From Leifsonia sp. CL147 (GTDB lineage: Bacteria; Actinomycetota; Actinomycetes; Actinomycetales; Microbacteriaceae): DNA of 64,000 bases. The translations under genes and the position numbers were made by a program. The notes beneath the pieces are model-generated. The model saw nothing but the letters and a program-made list of their open reading frames with translations, was not told the origin of the DNA and did no database searches. Location of the stretch: NCBI RefSeq assembly GCF_900114565.1, contig NZ_FOTM01000019.1:18440-82439 (forward strand), in the 5' to 3' direction. Of the stretch, positions 18,012 to 26,154 are shown in pieces (within the stretch, counting starts at the first letter, position 1; every line of letters begins with the position of its first letter).

Positions 18012-18076
18012 CGAATGCGGCGGCTCGGTACAACTGCGCGTGCGCGAGCACCCGCAAACGTTCCAAACCGCAGCAG
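18012..18076. repeat. Palindromic intergenic repeat family C, copy 3
   Basis: Left arm GAATGCGGCGGCTCGGTACA, right arm CACCCGCAAACGTTCCAAAC followed by CGCAGCAG. It is 257 bp from copy 2 and in the same orientation; both lie upstream of the lipoprotein gene at 18176. Confidence 0.65.
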
Positions 18077-18175
18077 TCGCCGGCCCGCGACCCTCGTGCG
18101 CACGCCCGGTCCGGGCGGCGGAGGGGGTGTCACGAATCTCCCCGCCGGACAGCACGGGAGGTCTATCGTGTTCCT

Positions 18176-18700
18176 ATGGCGGCGATGCGGCGGTCCGGGG
18201 TCCTGGTCGCTGCTGCCGCATGCGCGCTGGCACTTGCCGGGTGCACCCCGTCAGCGCCTTCTGCACCGGTTGCTTCCCACCCTGCAGGGGAGGCGGCGTC
18301 GTGTCCGGCCCGACCCGTGTCGAAATTGACCGCGTCGACGCTCCCGGGTGCTCACTCCCAGTTGGTGCCGATCAGGCCGACCGGCGTCCTGGTGTGTCAC
18401 TACGGCAGCATGCAGCAGTCCGAGTCGCTCGTGTCGAGCGCCGCTGTGTACAGCGCGAAGGATGCCGCCGAGTTGGCGTCTTTCCTGGATCACGCGGGTA
18501 CATACAACACGGGGCCGATCAACTGCCCGATGGACGACGGCGAGTCCGCCCATTTCGCCTTCTGGAGTCGGACAGCCCGCAGCGAACTGACCGTCGAGCT
18601 ATCCGGTTGCAGGACCGCATCGAACGGAACCACATTCCGTCTCGGAGTCGCGTTGACACCGAAGCTCCTGAAGCTTGCCGGACTAGCGGCTGGGGACTGA
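18176..18700 (+). CDS. Hypothetical secreted lipoprotein
   Basis: A 174-residue protein with a lipoprotein signal (MAAMRRSGVLVAAAACALAL then lipobox LAGC, Cys23). The mature part has five further Cys, including PASCPARPVS-like and INCPMDDGES segments, and no domain I recognise. The conserved-looking VLVCHYG and HFAFWSR may belong to an actinobacterial lipoprotein family. GGGAGG lies about 14 nt upstream of ATG 18176. Role unknown. Confidence 0.6.
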   Translation: MAAMRRSGVLVAAAACALALAGCTPSAPSAPVASHPAGEAASCPARPVSKLTASTLPGAHSQLVPIRPTGVLVCHYGSMQQSESLVSSAAVYSAKDAAELASFLDHAGTYNTGPINCPMDDGESAHFAFWSRTARSELTVELSGCRTASNGTTFRLGVALTPKLLKLAGLAAGD

Positions 18701-18809
18701 CGGCGCGCCTATCCTGCCCAAGTGGCAGACGCCGAGCGTGCAGGTCTGCTTCGCCCCGGCGATCCCCGGCGCCCCGGCGAACCCCGGGGATCCCAATGAC
18801 TGTAAGGGT

Positions 18810-18882
18810 GGGCCCGGTGGGGCTCGAACCCACGACCCGCGGATTAAAAGTCCGATGCTCTGCCAACTGAGCTACAGGCCCT
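18810..18882 (-). tRNA. tRNA-Lys (anticodon TTT)
   Basis: Read on the minus strand, the 7-bp acceptor GGGCCTG pairs with CGGGCCC; the D arm has AGCTCAGTTGGCAGAGC, the anticodon loop is CTTTTAA with anticodon TTT, and the T loop is GGTTCGAGCC. It has 73 nt with discriminator A; CCA is not encoded. Confidence 0.97.
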
Positions 18883-18937
18883 CACCACCAATCTAGCGTG
18901 GATTCACCCGTCCCCGTGGCGGGGGCAGAATGGAGGG

Positions 18938-19567
18938 ATGCCGGACCGGTTCCACAAGCCCACGCTGTTCACGAGCGGAATGTTCGAGGCGTTCCTCGGA
19001 GGGGAGGACCCTGCCCAGATCAGCAGGGTCGCCCATGAGACCGCACAGGCGCTGCTGGCACGCGTGCGAGCCGATCCGGACCCGGAGGTGGTGGACCGGC
19101 TGGTCGCCTTCACCGATGCGCACGGCATCGATGCGCTCGCCGAGCTGTGGTCCCGGTCGAACGCCAAGAGCCTGCCGGGCGCCCTGTGGCGCATCTACCT
19201 GCTGCGACTGCTCATCCGACAGGATGCGGAGGGCACGGCGTACCTGTACCAGCGGGGCAGCGAAGGGCTGGCGTCCATCGACGTCGTCGTCGCCGGGGCG
19301 CCCAACCCGACGGGCCCGGCGGAGATCACGGAACTCGCCGACCGCATCCTCCGCGGGCTGTTCGAGGGGGATTTCGCGGTCGCCCTGGACCGGGCCGCCG
19401 CTTTCTGCCGGGTGGCGGCATCCGGCGCGGCGTCCGTGGCCGACGACCGGGACGCGGTCGACCCGGATCGCGCGAGCGAGCTGACGACCCGTGCCCTGCG
19501 TTTCACCCGCACGGCCGAGGAGCTCACGGTGTGCGCACGGCTGTGGCGGTCGGATTCGCTCGACTGA
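18938..19567 (+). CDS. Conserved hypothetical actinobacterial protein, 209 aa
   Basis: A soluble, mostly helical protein without signal or membrane segment. I do not recognise a characterised domain. Distinct features are DPAQISRVAHETAQALLARV, ALAELWSRSNAKSLPGALWR, IYLLRLLIRQD and the C-terminus CARLWRSDSLD. I recall similar Microbacteriaceae proteins labelled as RNA polymerase beta subunit, but nothing in this sequence supports that label. It follows the divergent tRNA-Lys. Function unknown. Confidence 0.7.
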   Translation: MPDRFHKPTLFTSGMFEAFLGGEDPAQISRVAHETAQALLARVRADPDPEVVDRLVAFTDAHGIDALAELWSRSNAKSLPGALWRIYLLRLLIRQDAEGTAYLYQRGSEGLASIDVVVAGAPNPTGPAEITELADRILRGLFEGDFAVALDRAAAFCRVAASGAASVADDRDAVDPDRASELTTRALRFTRTAEELTVCARLWRSDSLD

Positions 19568-19753
19568 GGTTCCGGATCGGGATGCCGTGAGCCGCGGGAT
19601 GCAGTGAGTCGCGGGATGCCGCGGGATGCACTGAGCCGCGGGATGCCGTCAGCCGCGGGATGCCGTGAGTCGCACCGCCGTCGGACCCGGCTCAGCCGCA
19701 TCCACGTTCTCTGGCTGCGAACGCCACGCCGAGACCCGCGGGAGACGCTCCTG
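19568..19753. repeat. Tandem GCCGCGGGATGC repeats downstream of hypothetical gene
   Basis: From 19581 to 19672 the DNA is a degenerate tandem of GCCGCGGGATGC joined by GTGAG or CTGAG spacers, about six units. The remainder to 19753 shows nothing recognisable. Confidence 0.65.
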
Positions 19754-19875
19754 TACACTGGAATCCGCCGGGCCGCAGTAACCCCGGGCTCCAAAACTAG
19801 CCGCTTCGAGCGGCCTCGCGCCGAGAGGCGTTCTGCGGCCCGGCATTTCTGTGCCCAGAAAGTGCGACCTCCCGG
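19754..19875. other. Candidate structured RNA or composite terminator
   Basis: A multi-stem fold: outer helix GGGCCGCAG (19770-19778) with CTGCGGCCC (19833-19841), enclosing hairpins GCCGCTTCGAGCGGC and CGCCGAGAGGCG; then TTTCTGTGCCCAGAAA (19846-19861). A -10-like TACACT sits at 19754-19759 in plus orientation, but the -35 is poor. The element lies between the hypothetical gene (plus) and the end of pstB (minus). It may be a bidirectional terminator or a small RNA gene; I cannot match it to a known family. Confidence 0.35.
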
Positions 19876-19880
19876 ATGGA

Positions 19881-20660
19881 TCAGCCGAAGCGGCCGGAGA
19901 CGTAGTCCTCGGTGGCCTGCTCGGTCGGGTTCGAGAAGATCAGGTTCGTGTCGTTGTACTCGATCAGCTTGCCGGGCTTGCCGGTGCCCGCGATGTTGAA
20001 GAATGCGGTGCGGTCGGAGACCCGCGAAGCCTGCTGCATGTTGTGGGTCACGATCACGATCGTGTACTCGTTCTTCAGCTCCTCGATGAGGTCCTCGATC
20101 GCGAGCGTCGAGATCGGGTCGAGGGCCGAGCACGGCTCGTCCATCAGCAGCACATCGGGCGAGACGGCGATCGCGCGTGCGATGCAGAGGCGCTGCTGCT
20201 GCCCGCCCGAGAGGCCGGAGCCGGGCAGGTTGAGGCGGTCCTTGACCTCGTTCCACAGGTTCGCGCCCCGCAGCGACCGCTCGACCAGCTCGTCCGACTC
20301 GCCCTTCGACATCCGGCGGTTGTTCAGCTTCACACCGGCCAGCACGTTGTCGCGGATGCTCATGGTCGGGAACGGATTCGGGCGCTGGAACACCATGCCC
20401 ACCTGGCGACGCACCAGGACCGGGTCCACGCCCGCGCCGTACAGGTTGTTGCCGTCGATGAGGACCTCGCCCTCGACGTACGCGCCGGGGATGACTTCGT
20501 GCATCCGGTTCAGCGTGCGGAGGAACGTCGACTTGCCGCAGCCGGACGGCCCGATGAAGGCGGTGACGGTGCGGGGCTCGATGGTGAGCGACACGCCCTC
20601 CACCGCGCGGAAGGCGCTGTAGTAGACGTTGAGGTCGTTGACTTCGATGCGCTTGGACAT
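19881..20660 (-). CDS. pstB: Phosphate ABC transporter ATP-binding protein
   Basis: A 259-residue ATPase that powers high-affinity phosphate import. It has Walker [10 protein letters not shown] (residues 39-47), the PstB-typical [12 protein letters not shown]-loop, signature [14 protein letters not shown], and Walker [14 protein letters not shown]. The C-terminal [17 protein letters not shown] is standard for PstB. It is the last gene of pstSCAB, 30 bp after pstA. Expected to be induced under phosphate starvation. Confidence 0.97.
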   Translation of the reverse strand: MSKRIEVNDLNVYYSAFRAVEGVSLTIEPRTVTAFIGPSGCGKSTFLRTLNRMHEVIPGAYVEGEVLIDGNNLYGAGVDPVLVRRQVGMVFQRPNPFPTMSIRDNVLAGVKLNNRRMSKGESDELVERSLRGANLWNEVKDRLNLPGSGLSGGQQQRLCIARAIAVSPDVLLMDEPCSALDPISTLAIEDLIEELKNEYTIVIVTHNMQQASRVSDRTAFFNIAGTGKPGKLIEYNDTNLIFSNPTEQATEDYVSGRFG

Positions 20661-20690
20661 GGTTTCCTTCAGGCTACGGGTTGTCGCGGC

Positions 20691-21782
20691 TCAGCGGCCG
20701 TACTTGGGGGCGAAGACCTTGGCAATGATGCGTCCGACCAGGTTGAGGAGCATCACGATGATGATGAGGACGAGGGCACCCGTCCAGGCGCGGTCGATCG
20801 AGGCCTGCGCGTGCAATCCGGCGGCCTGGCCGTATTGCGTGTAGACGAAGAGCGGGAGTGCCATCATCCGGTCGCTGAACGGGTCGTAGTTCATGCTCGT
20901 CGTGAAGCCGGCGACGATGAGCAGCGGTGCGGTCTCGCCGATCACGCGGGCGATGGCGAGCATCACCCCCGTGACGAGACCGGCGATGGAGGTGGGAAGC
21001 ACGACCTTGAGGATGGTCAGCCACTTCGGCACGCCGAGGGCCAGGGCGGCCTCGCGCAGCTCGTTGGGAACGATCCGCAGGATCTCCTCGCTGGATCGCA
21101 CCACCACCGGGATCATCAGCACGGAGAGGGCGACGGCGCCCATGAACCCGTTGCGGATGCCGGGGCCGAGGAACAGGGCGAACAGCGCGTAGGCGAAGAG
21201 GCCGGCCACGATCGACGGGATGCCCGTCATCACGTCGACGAAGAAGGTGATGCCGCGGGCGAGCATCCCGCGCCCGTACTCCACCAGGTAGATGGAGGTG
21301 AGCAGCCCGATCGGCACGGAGATCACGGCCGTCAGGAGGGTGATCTCGAGGGTTCCGACGATGGCGTGCAGCGCACCGCCCCCGTCGCCGATGACGTTCC
21401 GCATGGACTCCGAGAAGAAGGCCACGTCGAATCGTGCGAGGCCCTGCGACACGACGGTCCAGCCGAGGGAGATCAGGGGGAGCAGCGCGATGATGAACGC
21501 CGTGGCGACGAGCGACGTGATGAGCCGGTCCATCGCCTTGCGGGAGCCCTCCACCAGCAGCGAGGTGGTGTAGATGGCGATGTCGAAGAGGATCGTGCCG
21601 AAGAACACCGCGCCGACGATGTTGAAGTCTTTGGTGGCGCCACTGGCCGCCAGCATGGCGAAGACGGCGCCGAACACGAACCAGGAGGCGACGAGCATCG
21701 TCCACGGAGCCCAGCGGGGCAGCTTCCCCGCGGTGTACGAGTTGGCGAGGGGGCGTGGGGCGGTGGCGGTGGTCGTGGCCAT
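20691..21782 (-). CDS. pstA: Phosphate ABC transporter permease PstA
   Basis: A 363-residue permease with an extended N-terminal part: two or three membrane segments (LPRWAPWTMLVASWFVFGAV and onward) precede the core of the PstA family. The docking loop is LREAALALGVPKWLTILKVV and the phosphate-site segment is TGIPSIVAGLFAYAL. Its ATG shares a base with the pstC stop (TGATG). Partner of PstC in the membrane pore. Confidence 0.95.
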   Translation of the reverse strand: MATTTATAPRPLANSYTAGKLPRWAPWTMLVASWFVFGAVFAMLAASGATKDFNIVGAVFFGTILFDIAIYTTSLLVEGSRKAMDRLITSLVATAFIIALLPLISLGWTVVSQGLARFDVAFFSESMRNVIGDGGGALHAIVGTLEITLLTAVISVPIGLLTSIYLVEYGRGMLARGITFFVDVMTGIPSIVAGLFAYALFALFLGPGIRNGFMGAVALSVLMIPVVVRSSEEILRIVPNELREAALALGVPKWLTILKVVLPTSIAGLVTGVMLAIARVIGETAPLLIVAGFTTSMNYDPFSDRMMALPLFVYTQYGQAAGLHAQASIDRAWTGALVLIIIVMLLNLVGRIIAKVFAPKYGR

Positions 21783-22729
21783 CAGTTCGCTCCAGAGAAG
21801 GCCTTGCGGCGGCTGACGATGTACCGGGCGAGCATGTTGATGAGCAGCGTCACGACGAACAGCACGAGGCCGGATGCGATCAGCGCGTTCACGCTCACGC
21901 CGCTCGCCTCGGGGAACTGGAGGGCGATGTTGGCGGCGATGGTGTTCGGGCTCTGGGCCCGCAGAACGAAGATGTTCACGATCAGGGCCGGGGAGAGGAC
22001 CATCGCGACGGCGAGCGTCTCGCCGAGGGCGCGACCGAGGCCGAGCATGATCGCCGAGATGATGCCGCTGCGTGCGAAGGGCAGGACGGCCATCTTGACC
22101 ATCTCCCACCGGGTTGCGCCGAGTGCCAGCGCAGCCTCCTCGTGGAGGCGCGGGGTCTGGAGGAAGATCTCGCGGCAGATGGCGGTCATGATCGGGATGA
22201 CCATGACCGCGAGCACGATCGAGGCGGTGAGGATGGTGCGGCCGGTGCCGGATACGGGCGGCGCGAACAGCGGGATCCAGCCGAGGTTGGCGCCGAGCCA
22301 GGCGTAGAACGGCTGGACGAAGGTGGACAGCGTCGCGATACCCCACAGGCCGAAAACGACGGAGGGGACGGCCGCGAGGAGGTCGATGATGTACCCGAGC
22401 ACCGCGGCCACGCGGCGCGGGGCGTAGTGCGAGATGAAGAGCGCGATCCCGAGGGAGAGCGGCGTGGCGATCAGCAATGCCAGTGTTGCGGCCCAGATCG
22501 TGCCGAACACCAGGGGCCAGACCCACGCCCAGAAGTTGCTGGCGTTGTTCGGGAGCTGGCCGGGGCCGGCGAACAGGGCCGGGATGCTCTGGACCACGAG
22601 GAAGATCGCCACAGCGGCGAGAGTGGCGAGGATCAGCGATCCCGCGACGACGGTGCTGGTCGAGAAGACCCGGTCGCCGAGGCGGACCTTCGCCTTCGGC
22701 CTGATGGCTCCTGCGGTTCCGGCGGTCAT
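21782..22729 (-). CDS. pstC: Phosphate ABC transporter permease PstC
   Basis: A 315-residue permease with six membrane segments. Typical motifs are LLAAVPSVVFGLWGI and the ATPase-docking loop HEEAALALGATRWEMVKMAVLP. Starts at ATG 22729, 99 bp after pstS with a strong hairpin between, and overlaps pstA by one base. Forms the Pst pore with PstA. Confidence 0.95.
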   Translation of the reverse strand: MTAGTAGAIRPKAKVRLGDRVFSTSTVVAGSLILATLAAVAIFLVVQSIPALFAGPGQLPNNASNFWAWVWPLVFGTIWAATLALLIATPLSLGIALFISHYAPRRVAAVLGYIIDLLAAVPSVVFGLWGIATLSTFVQPFYAWLGANLGWIPLFAPPVSGTGRTILTASIVLAVMVIPIMTAICREIFLQTPRLHEEAALALGATRWEMVKMAVLPFARSGIISAIMLGLGRALGETLAVAMVLSPALIVNIFVLRAQSPNTIAANIALQFPEASGVSVNALIASGLVLFVVTLLINMLARYIVSRRKAFSGAN

Positions 22730-22782
22730 TCCTTGCTTTCTCTCATCGGGTGAGCCGTTGCGGGCGGCTGAGGATGGAAGCG

Positions 22783-22821
22783 CCGTTCGGCCCGGGCCAT
22801 GGAGCAGCCCGGGCCGAACGG
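22783..22821 (-). terminator. Strong hairpin between pstS and pstC
   Basis: A perfect 15-bp stem, CCGTTCGGCCCGGGC with GCCCGGGCCGAACGG, around a 9-nt loop, beginning 7 nt after the pstS stop. No U-tract follows on the minus strand, so it probably stabilises the pstS mRNA end or terminates only part of transcription, giving more PstS than permease. Confidence 0.7.
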
Positions 22822-22828
22822 TCCGGTG

Positions 22829-23923
22829 TCACTTGATGCTGTCGACGGCCTTCTGGACCTTGGCGGACAGGTCGCTCGCGAGCGGGGCCGAGCCGGCCTG
22901 CTCGGAAGCGGCCTTCTGGGCGTCGCTGGAGATGATGTAGCCGACGTAGCCCTTGACCAGGTCCGCCTTGGCGGCGTCCTTGTACTGCTGGCAGGCGATC
23001 ACGTAGGAGACCAGGACGAGCGGCCAGGCGCCCTTCTTGGTGTCCTTGCGGTCGATCTGGATGGCCAGGTCGTTCGTGTCGCGACCGGAGGCGATCGGGG
23101 AGGCGGCGACCACCGCGGCAGCGCCGTCGGCACTGATCTTCTCGTAGTCGCTGCCGACCTTCAGCTGGGCGATGCTGAGGCCCGCGGAGCCCGACTCGTC
23201 GATGTACGTGATCGAGTTCTTCGCGTTCTTGGTGGCGTCCGCGACACCCGAGGTGCCCTTGGCCGCGTCACCGACGGTGTACGGGAAGGTCTGCGAGGAC
23301 GGCTTGGTCCACACGTCCGGAGCGTTCGCCGCCAGGTACTCGGTGAAGTTCTGGGTGGTGCCCGAGTCGTCGGACCGGTGGACGACCGTGATCGGCGCCG
23401 ACGGGAGCGAGGCTCCCGAGTTCTGGCTCGCGATCTTGGGGTCGTTCCAGGTGGTGATCGCGCCCGAGAAGATGCCGGCGATGGTCGCGGCGTCGAGCTT
23501 GAGGTCCTTCACGCCGTCCACGTTGTACGCGATGGCGATGGGGGAGATGTAGACGGGCAGGTCGATGCCCTTGCTGCCCGCGGCGCACCCGGCGAACGTG
23601 GAGGCGAGCTCCTCGGTCTTGAGCGCGGCGTCGGAGCCGGCGAAGTCTGCGGCGCCGGAGATGAAGCTCTTGCGGCCCGCGCCGGACCCCTGCGGGTCGT
23701 AGTTCACGGTGACCTTCGGGTTGGCCTGCTGGAAGCCGGCGGCCCACACGGTCTGGGCCGCACCCTGCGCGGACGAGCCGATGCCGTTCAGCGTGCCGGT
23801 CAGGTTCGAAGCCTTCGCCGTCGTGGTCGACGGGGTGCTGCCCTCGTTCGCCGCACACGCGGTGAGAGAGATGGCGGCTGCCGCGAGGAGCGCCACGGGA
23901 GCGCCGATGCGCTTGAGATTCAC
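22829..23923 (-). CDS. pstS: Phosphate-binding lipoprotein PstS
   Basis: A 364-residue extracytoplasmic phosphate receptor. Signal peptide with lipobox SLTAC (Cys near residue 23), then TLNGIGSSAQGAAQTVWAAG, DPQGSGAGRKSFISGAADFAGSDA (phosphate-binding Ser/Asp loops) and VHRSDDSGTTQNFTEYL. GTG 23923 has AAGGGA about 8 nt upstream; an upstream TTG-type extension is unlikely. First gene of pstSCAB. A PHO-box-like direct repeat lies about 95 bp upstream. Confidence 0.96.
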   Translation of the reverse strand: MNLKRIGAPVALLAAAAISLTACAANEGSTPSTTTAKASNLTGTLNGIGSSAQGAAQTVWAAGFQQANPKVTVNYDPQGSGAGRKSFISGAADFAGSDAALKTEELASTFAGCAAGSKGIDLPVYISPIAIAYNVDGVKDLKLDAATIAGIFSGAITTWNDPKIASQNSGASLPSAPITVVHRSDDSGTTQNFTEYLAANAPDVWTKPSSQTFPYTVGDAAKGTSGVADATKNAKNSITYIDESGSAGLSIAQLKVGSDYEKISADGAAAVVAASPIASGRDTNDLAIQIDRKDTKKGAWPLVLVSYVIACQQYKDAAKADLVKGYVGYIISSDAQKAASEQAGSAPLASDLSAKVQKAVDSIK

Positions 23924-24078
23924 AGTTGTCCCTTCGGGGATCAGTAACAACAGGACGGGGTCGGTGCGACCCGCGTGAGACGCTATTCCCGGTGTCTGTC
24001 CAGAGTCCCCCGCACTGGTAAACGGAAGGTTAACGCCGGGTGTTCTCTTGTTCCTGTCGTGCTGTGAATCCGCGGGGA
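23924..24078 (-). promoter_or_regulatory. pstS promoter region with PHO box
   Basis: On the coding (minus) strand two direct repeats, GTTAACC and GTTTACC, are 11 bp apart (plus coordinates 24017-24034, read GTTAACCTTCCGTTTACC). This matches the actinobacterial PhoP/RegX3 PHO box of tandem GTTCACC units. About 40 bp downstream, AATAGC may be part of the -10. Confidence 0.75.
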
Positions 24079-24939
24079 TCAGTCCACGATCTGGACCGGC
24101 GTTCCGAGCGGCAGAGCGTCGACGGCGGCGATCGCGTCTGCCGTGAGTCGCACGCAGCCGTGCGACACGGCGCCGGCGGCAGTGGACTGGAAGTGGATGC
24201 CGATGAGCCCGCCGTCCGTGCCCCCGTAGGGCTCGTCCGCGCTGGTGGCGTGGAGCGAGGTGAGCTGGATGCGATGCTCGGACTGCCCTTGCGCCGGGTC
24301 GAGGTAGCGGGCCTGAAGGTAGCCGGTGCCGGTCGGGGTGGGGGTGGATGCGGTGCCGACTCCGACCGTGAATTCAATGGTCGCGGCGCCCGAGGAGTCC
24401 TGGATGCTGAGCGTCTGTTTCGAGGTGGAGATGACGACACGCGTGGTCAGCGGGGTGCCGCCCTTGAGGAAGCTCGTCGGTATCCAGGCGGCGGTCTGCG
24501 CCGGTGCAGGAGCCGCTGCCGTCGCCGCCGAGGGCAGCTGCTGACGCGACGGCGTGAGGACGAGCGACCAGCGGCCCTTCGTCTGGACGCGGACGACCAC
24601 CGTCGGCTCCCCGAGGAAGTTCTTGGCCGGGATGCGCGCGACCGGCGTGGTGAAGTCGGCGCCGTACGCGACGGAATCGAAGACGACGTGGTAGGCGGTT
24701 CGGATGTCCGCCGTCGCGGGGGCCGGGAGCAGGCCGGGGATGACGGCGTTATAGGTGGCGGCGGGGAGCGCCGCGATCTCCGAGGGGGACAGCCCGGCAG
24801 GCAAGGCCGGCCCCGCATCCGCGGTGGCGCTCGGCGTGGGGCTGCGTGTGGCGGCGGGAGCGTCCGGACTGCAGGCGGTGAGGGTCGCGAGAAGGGCGGC
24901 GGCGCAGAGGACGGCGGGAAGCGTGCGGTGGGGTGTCAT
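24079..24939 (-). CDS. L,D-transpeptidase (YkuD domain) lipoprotein
   Basis: A 286-residue secreted enzyme. Signal peptide with lipobox LATLTAC, then an Ala/Pro/Thr linker; a mid-domain; and a C-terminal YkuD catalytic domain (about residues 165-286) with IGIHFQSTAAGAVSHGCVRL, containing the active-site His and the SHGC cysteine. Such enzymes form 3-3 cross-links in peptidoglycan or anchor proteins to it. ATG 24939 begins the signal peptide directly. It follows the gene for the secreted Ig-like protein, but a strong terminator separates them, so it has its own promoter. Confidence 0.9.
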   Translation of the reverse strand: MTPHRTLPAVLCAAALLATLTACSPDAPAATRSPTPSATADAGPALPAGLSPSEIAALPAATYNAVIPGLLPAPATADIRTAYHVVFDSVAYGADFTTPVARIPAKNFLGEPTVVVRVQTKGRWSLVLTPSRQQLPSAATAAAPAPAQTAAWIPTSFLKGGTPLTTRVVISTSKQTLSIQDSSGAATIEFTVGVGTASTPTPTGTGYLQARYLDPAQGQSEHRIQLTSLHATSADEPYGGTDGGLIGIHFQSTAAGAVSHGCVRLTADAIAAVDALPLGTPVQIVD

Positions 24940-25006
24940 GGGAGTCCGGGTGTGTGGAGGTCTGGCGTGCGGGATGCGAGCAGCGACGAGCCGCGTCATG
25001 AAGAAC

Positions 25007-25043
25007 GGCGGCGGTGTGGACCGTTCCGGTCCACACCGCCGCC
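25007..25043 (-). terminator. Rho-independent-type terminator of secreted protein gene
   Basis: A perfect 16-bp GC-rich stem (GGCGGCGGTGTGGACC with GGTCCACACCGCCGCC) with loop GTTCC; on the minus strand it is followed by GTTCTTC. It lies 18 bp past the stop of the gene at 25061. Confidence 0.8.
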
Positions 25044-25060
25044 GGCCGGAGTGCTGAGAG

Positions 25061-25882
25061 TCAGCCGCTGACGACCGGGAGGTTGGCGACAGGAGCTGCA
25101 GTGTCAGCCGCGGTCGTCGTCTCGGTCGAGCCCAGGTCGATCGGGCCGGGGTTACCGTCGACGGGGACATCATCGCCCGTGATCTCGACCGTCGCCGTGT
25201 TGCTCACACCCGAATCGGTGCCGACAGCGGTGATGGTGATGCTGCCGGCAACGGCTGTTCCGGCCAGCAGGAACACGTTGAAGTCGATCGTCCCATCTGC
25301 AGCGGCTGTAGCCGGTTCGAGGGTCTGAACGGAGCCGTTGTAGTCGACCGTGATGGTGACCAGTTCTCCCGGCGTGTAGCCGGCGGCGTGGACGTCGATG
25401 CCGGGGTCGGCCAACTCTGCCGTCGTGATCGTGCTCACGCTCGTGCTGATGCCCTTGGGCTCAGGCACGGGCGCCTGAACCGCGGCGTCGACCGTGAGCG
25501 GAAGGTTCGCGGTGAGCGTGGTGTCGGCGTCGTCGGTCGCCGTGACGGAGAGCGTCTCGCCCGCGGCGAGCGCTGCGAGCGGAACGGCCGGGATCCAGGC
25601 GGGGCTGACGGCGAGGTCGCCTGCGGCGTCCGCCGTGGCAGTCGTCTGATCGAGTACGCCGCTCACCGAGCTGTCGAGGGTGACGGTCACCGTCCCGTCC
25701 GGAGTGAATCCGGTACCGGTCAGGTCGAGGCCGGTGCCCCAGTCTCCGACGGTGAAGGTCGTGTTCGTGGCGGTCAGGGTGGTACCGGCGGCGTTGGCCG
25801 GGACGGCGGCGAAGAAGCCGCCTGCCACGACGGCGGACGCGGCCGCGAGGGCGCCGAAACGGATGCGCGTTGAGCTGGTCAT
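25061..25882 (-). CDS. Secreted Ig-like repeat protein
   Basis: A 273-residue exported protein. Signal peptide residues 1-32, with cleavage after VPANA. Two tandem beta-sandwich repeats of about 100 residues follow: GTGLDLTGTGFTPDGTVTVT and PGIDVHAAGYTPGELVTITV, a pattern seen in bacterial Ig-like and IPT/TIG-type surface proteins. The C-terminus (GSTETTTAADTAAPVANLPV) has no LPXTG motif or membrane anchor, so it is probably released or loosely wall-bound. The function is unknown; it may be an adhesin or a surface layer component. Confidence 0.75.
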   Translation of the reverse strand: MTSSTRIRFGALAAASAVVAGGFFAAVPANAAGTTLTATNTTFTVGDWGTGLDLTGTGFTPDGTVTVTLDSSVSGVLDQTTATADAAGDLAVSPAWIPAVPLAALAAGETLSVTATDDADTTLTANLPLTVDAAVQAPVPEPKGISTSVSTITTAELADPGIDVHAAGYTPGELVTITVDYNGSVQTLEPATAAADGTIDFNVFLLAGTAVAGSITITAVGTDSGVSNTATVEITGDDVPVDGNPGPIDLGSTETTTAADTAAPVANLPVVSG

Positions 25883-26154
25883 TCATGTCCTCTGGTGGTG
25901 CGAAGCGATGCCGGACTGGCATCCCCGAAACACACTACCGCTGTGATATCTGAGACGCAACGATGATAGATCGAATGTAGGCATTCTCGGTGGAACATGG
26001 AGGACGGAACATTCGTCGGCGAACAGGGCGTGCGGCGACAGTCGCTTTCGCGACGAATCGAAGGAGATCGGGTCTCGGATCTCCTTCGGATGGCAGCACG
26101 GAAGGAGTTCCGAACGCCGTGCGTTCGAATCTCCTTCGCAGCGCGAGGAGGGCT
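25883..26154. promoter_or_regulatory. Gap between mutT1 and secreted protein gene, with hairpin
   Basis: About 270 bp. An 11-bp perfect stem CGAAGGAGATC/GATCTCCTTCG spans 26059-26088, probably the end of the ppk-mutT1 transcript (minus strand). Related AAGGAG/CTCCTTCG pieces recur at 26101-26140. The stretch 25930-25990 is AT-richer (ACACACTACCGCTGTGATAT) and probably holds the promoter of the secreted protein gene. Confidence 0.5.

Larger units (their letters stand above)
17674..18175. other. Gene-free 500-bp block with two family-C palindromes
   Basis: Between divergent genes. It holds family-C copies at 17755-17821 and 18012-18076, and between them a GC-only stretch with tandem GCATGCC (17872-17892) and GCCGCGGGCC units (17890-17940). 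Near 18150 a GGGAGG ribosome site serves the next lipoprotein gene. Confidence 0.6.

Noticed and set aside
19754..19875. SRP RNA, 6C RNA or ribosomal L10 leader
   Set aside because: No GGAAG-type SRP loop, no C-run hairpins, and no rplJ downstream.
20691..22526. Apparent PstA with a 250-residue N-terminal extension
   Set aside because: The extension is a shadow of pstC in another frame; the PstA start is ATG 21782, overlapping the pstC stop.
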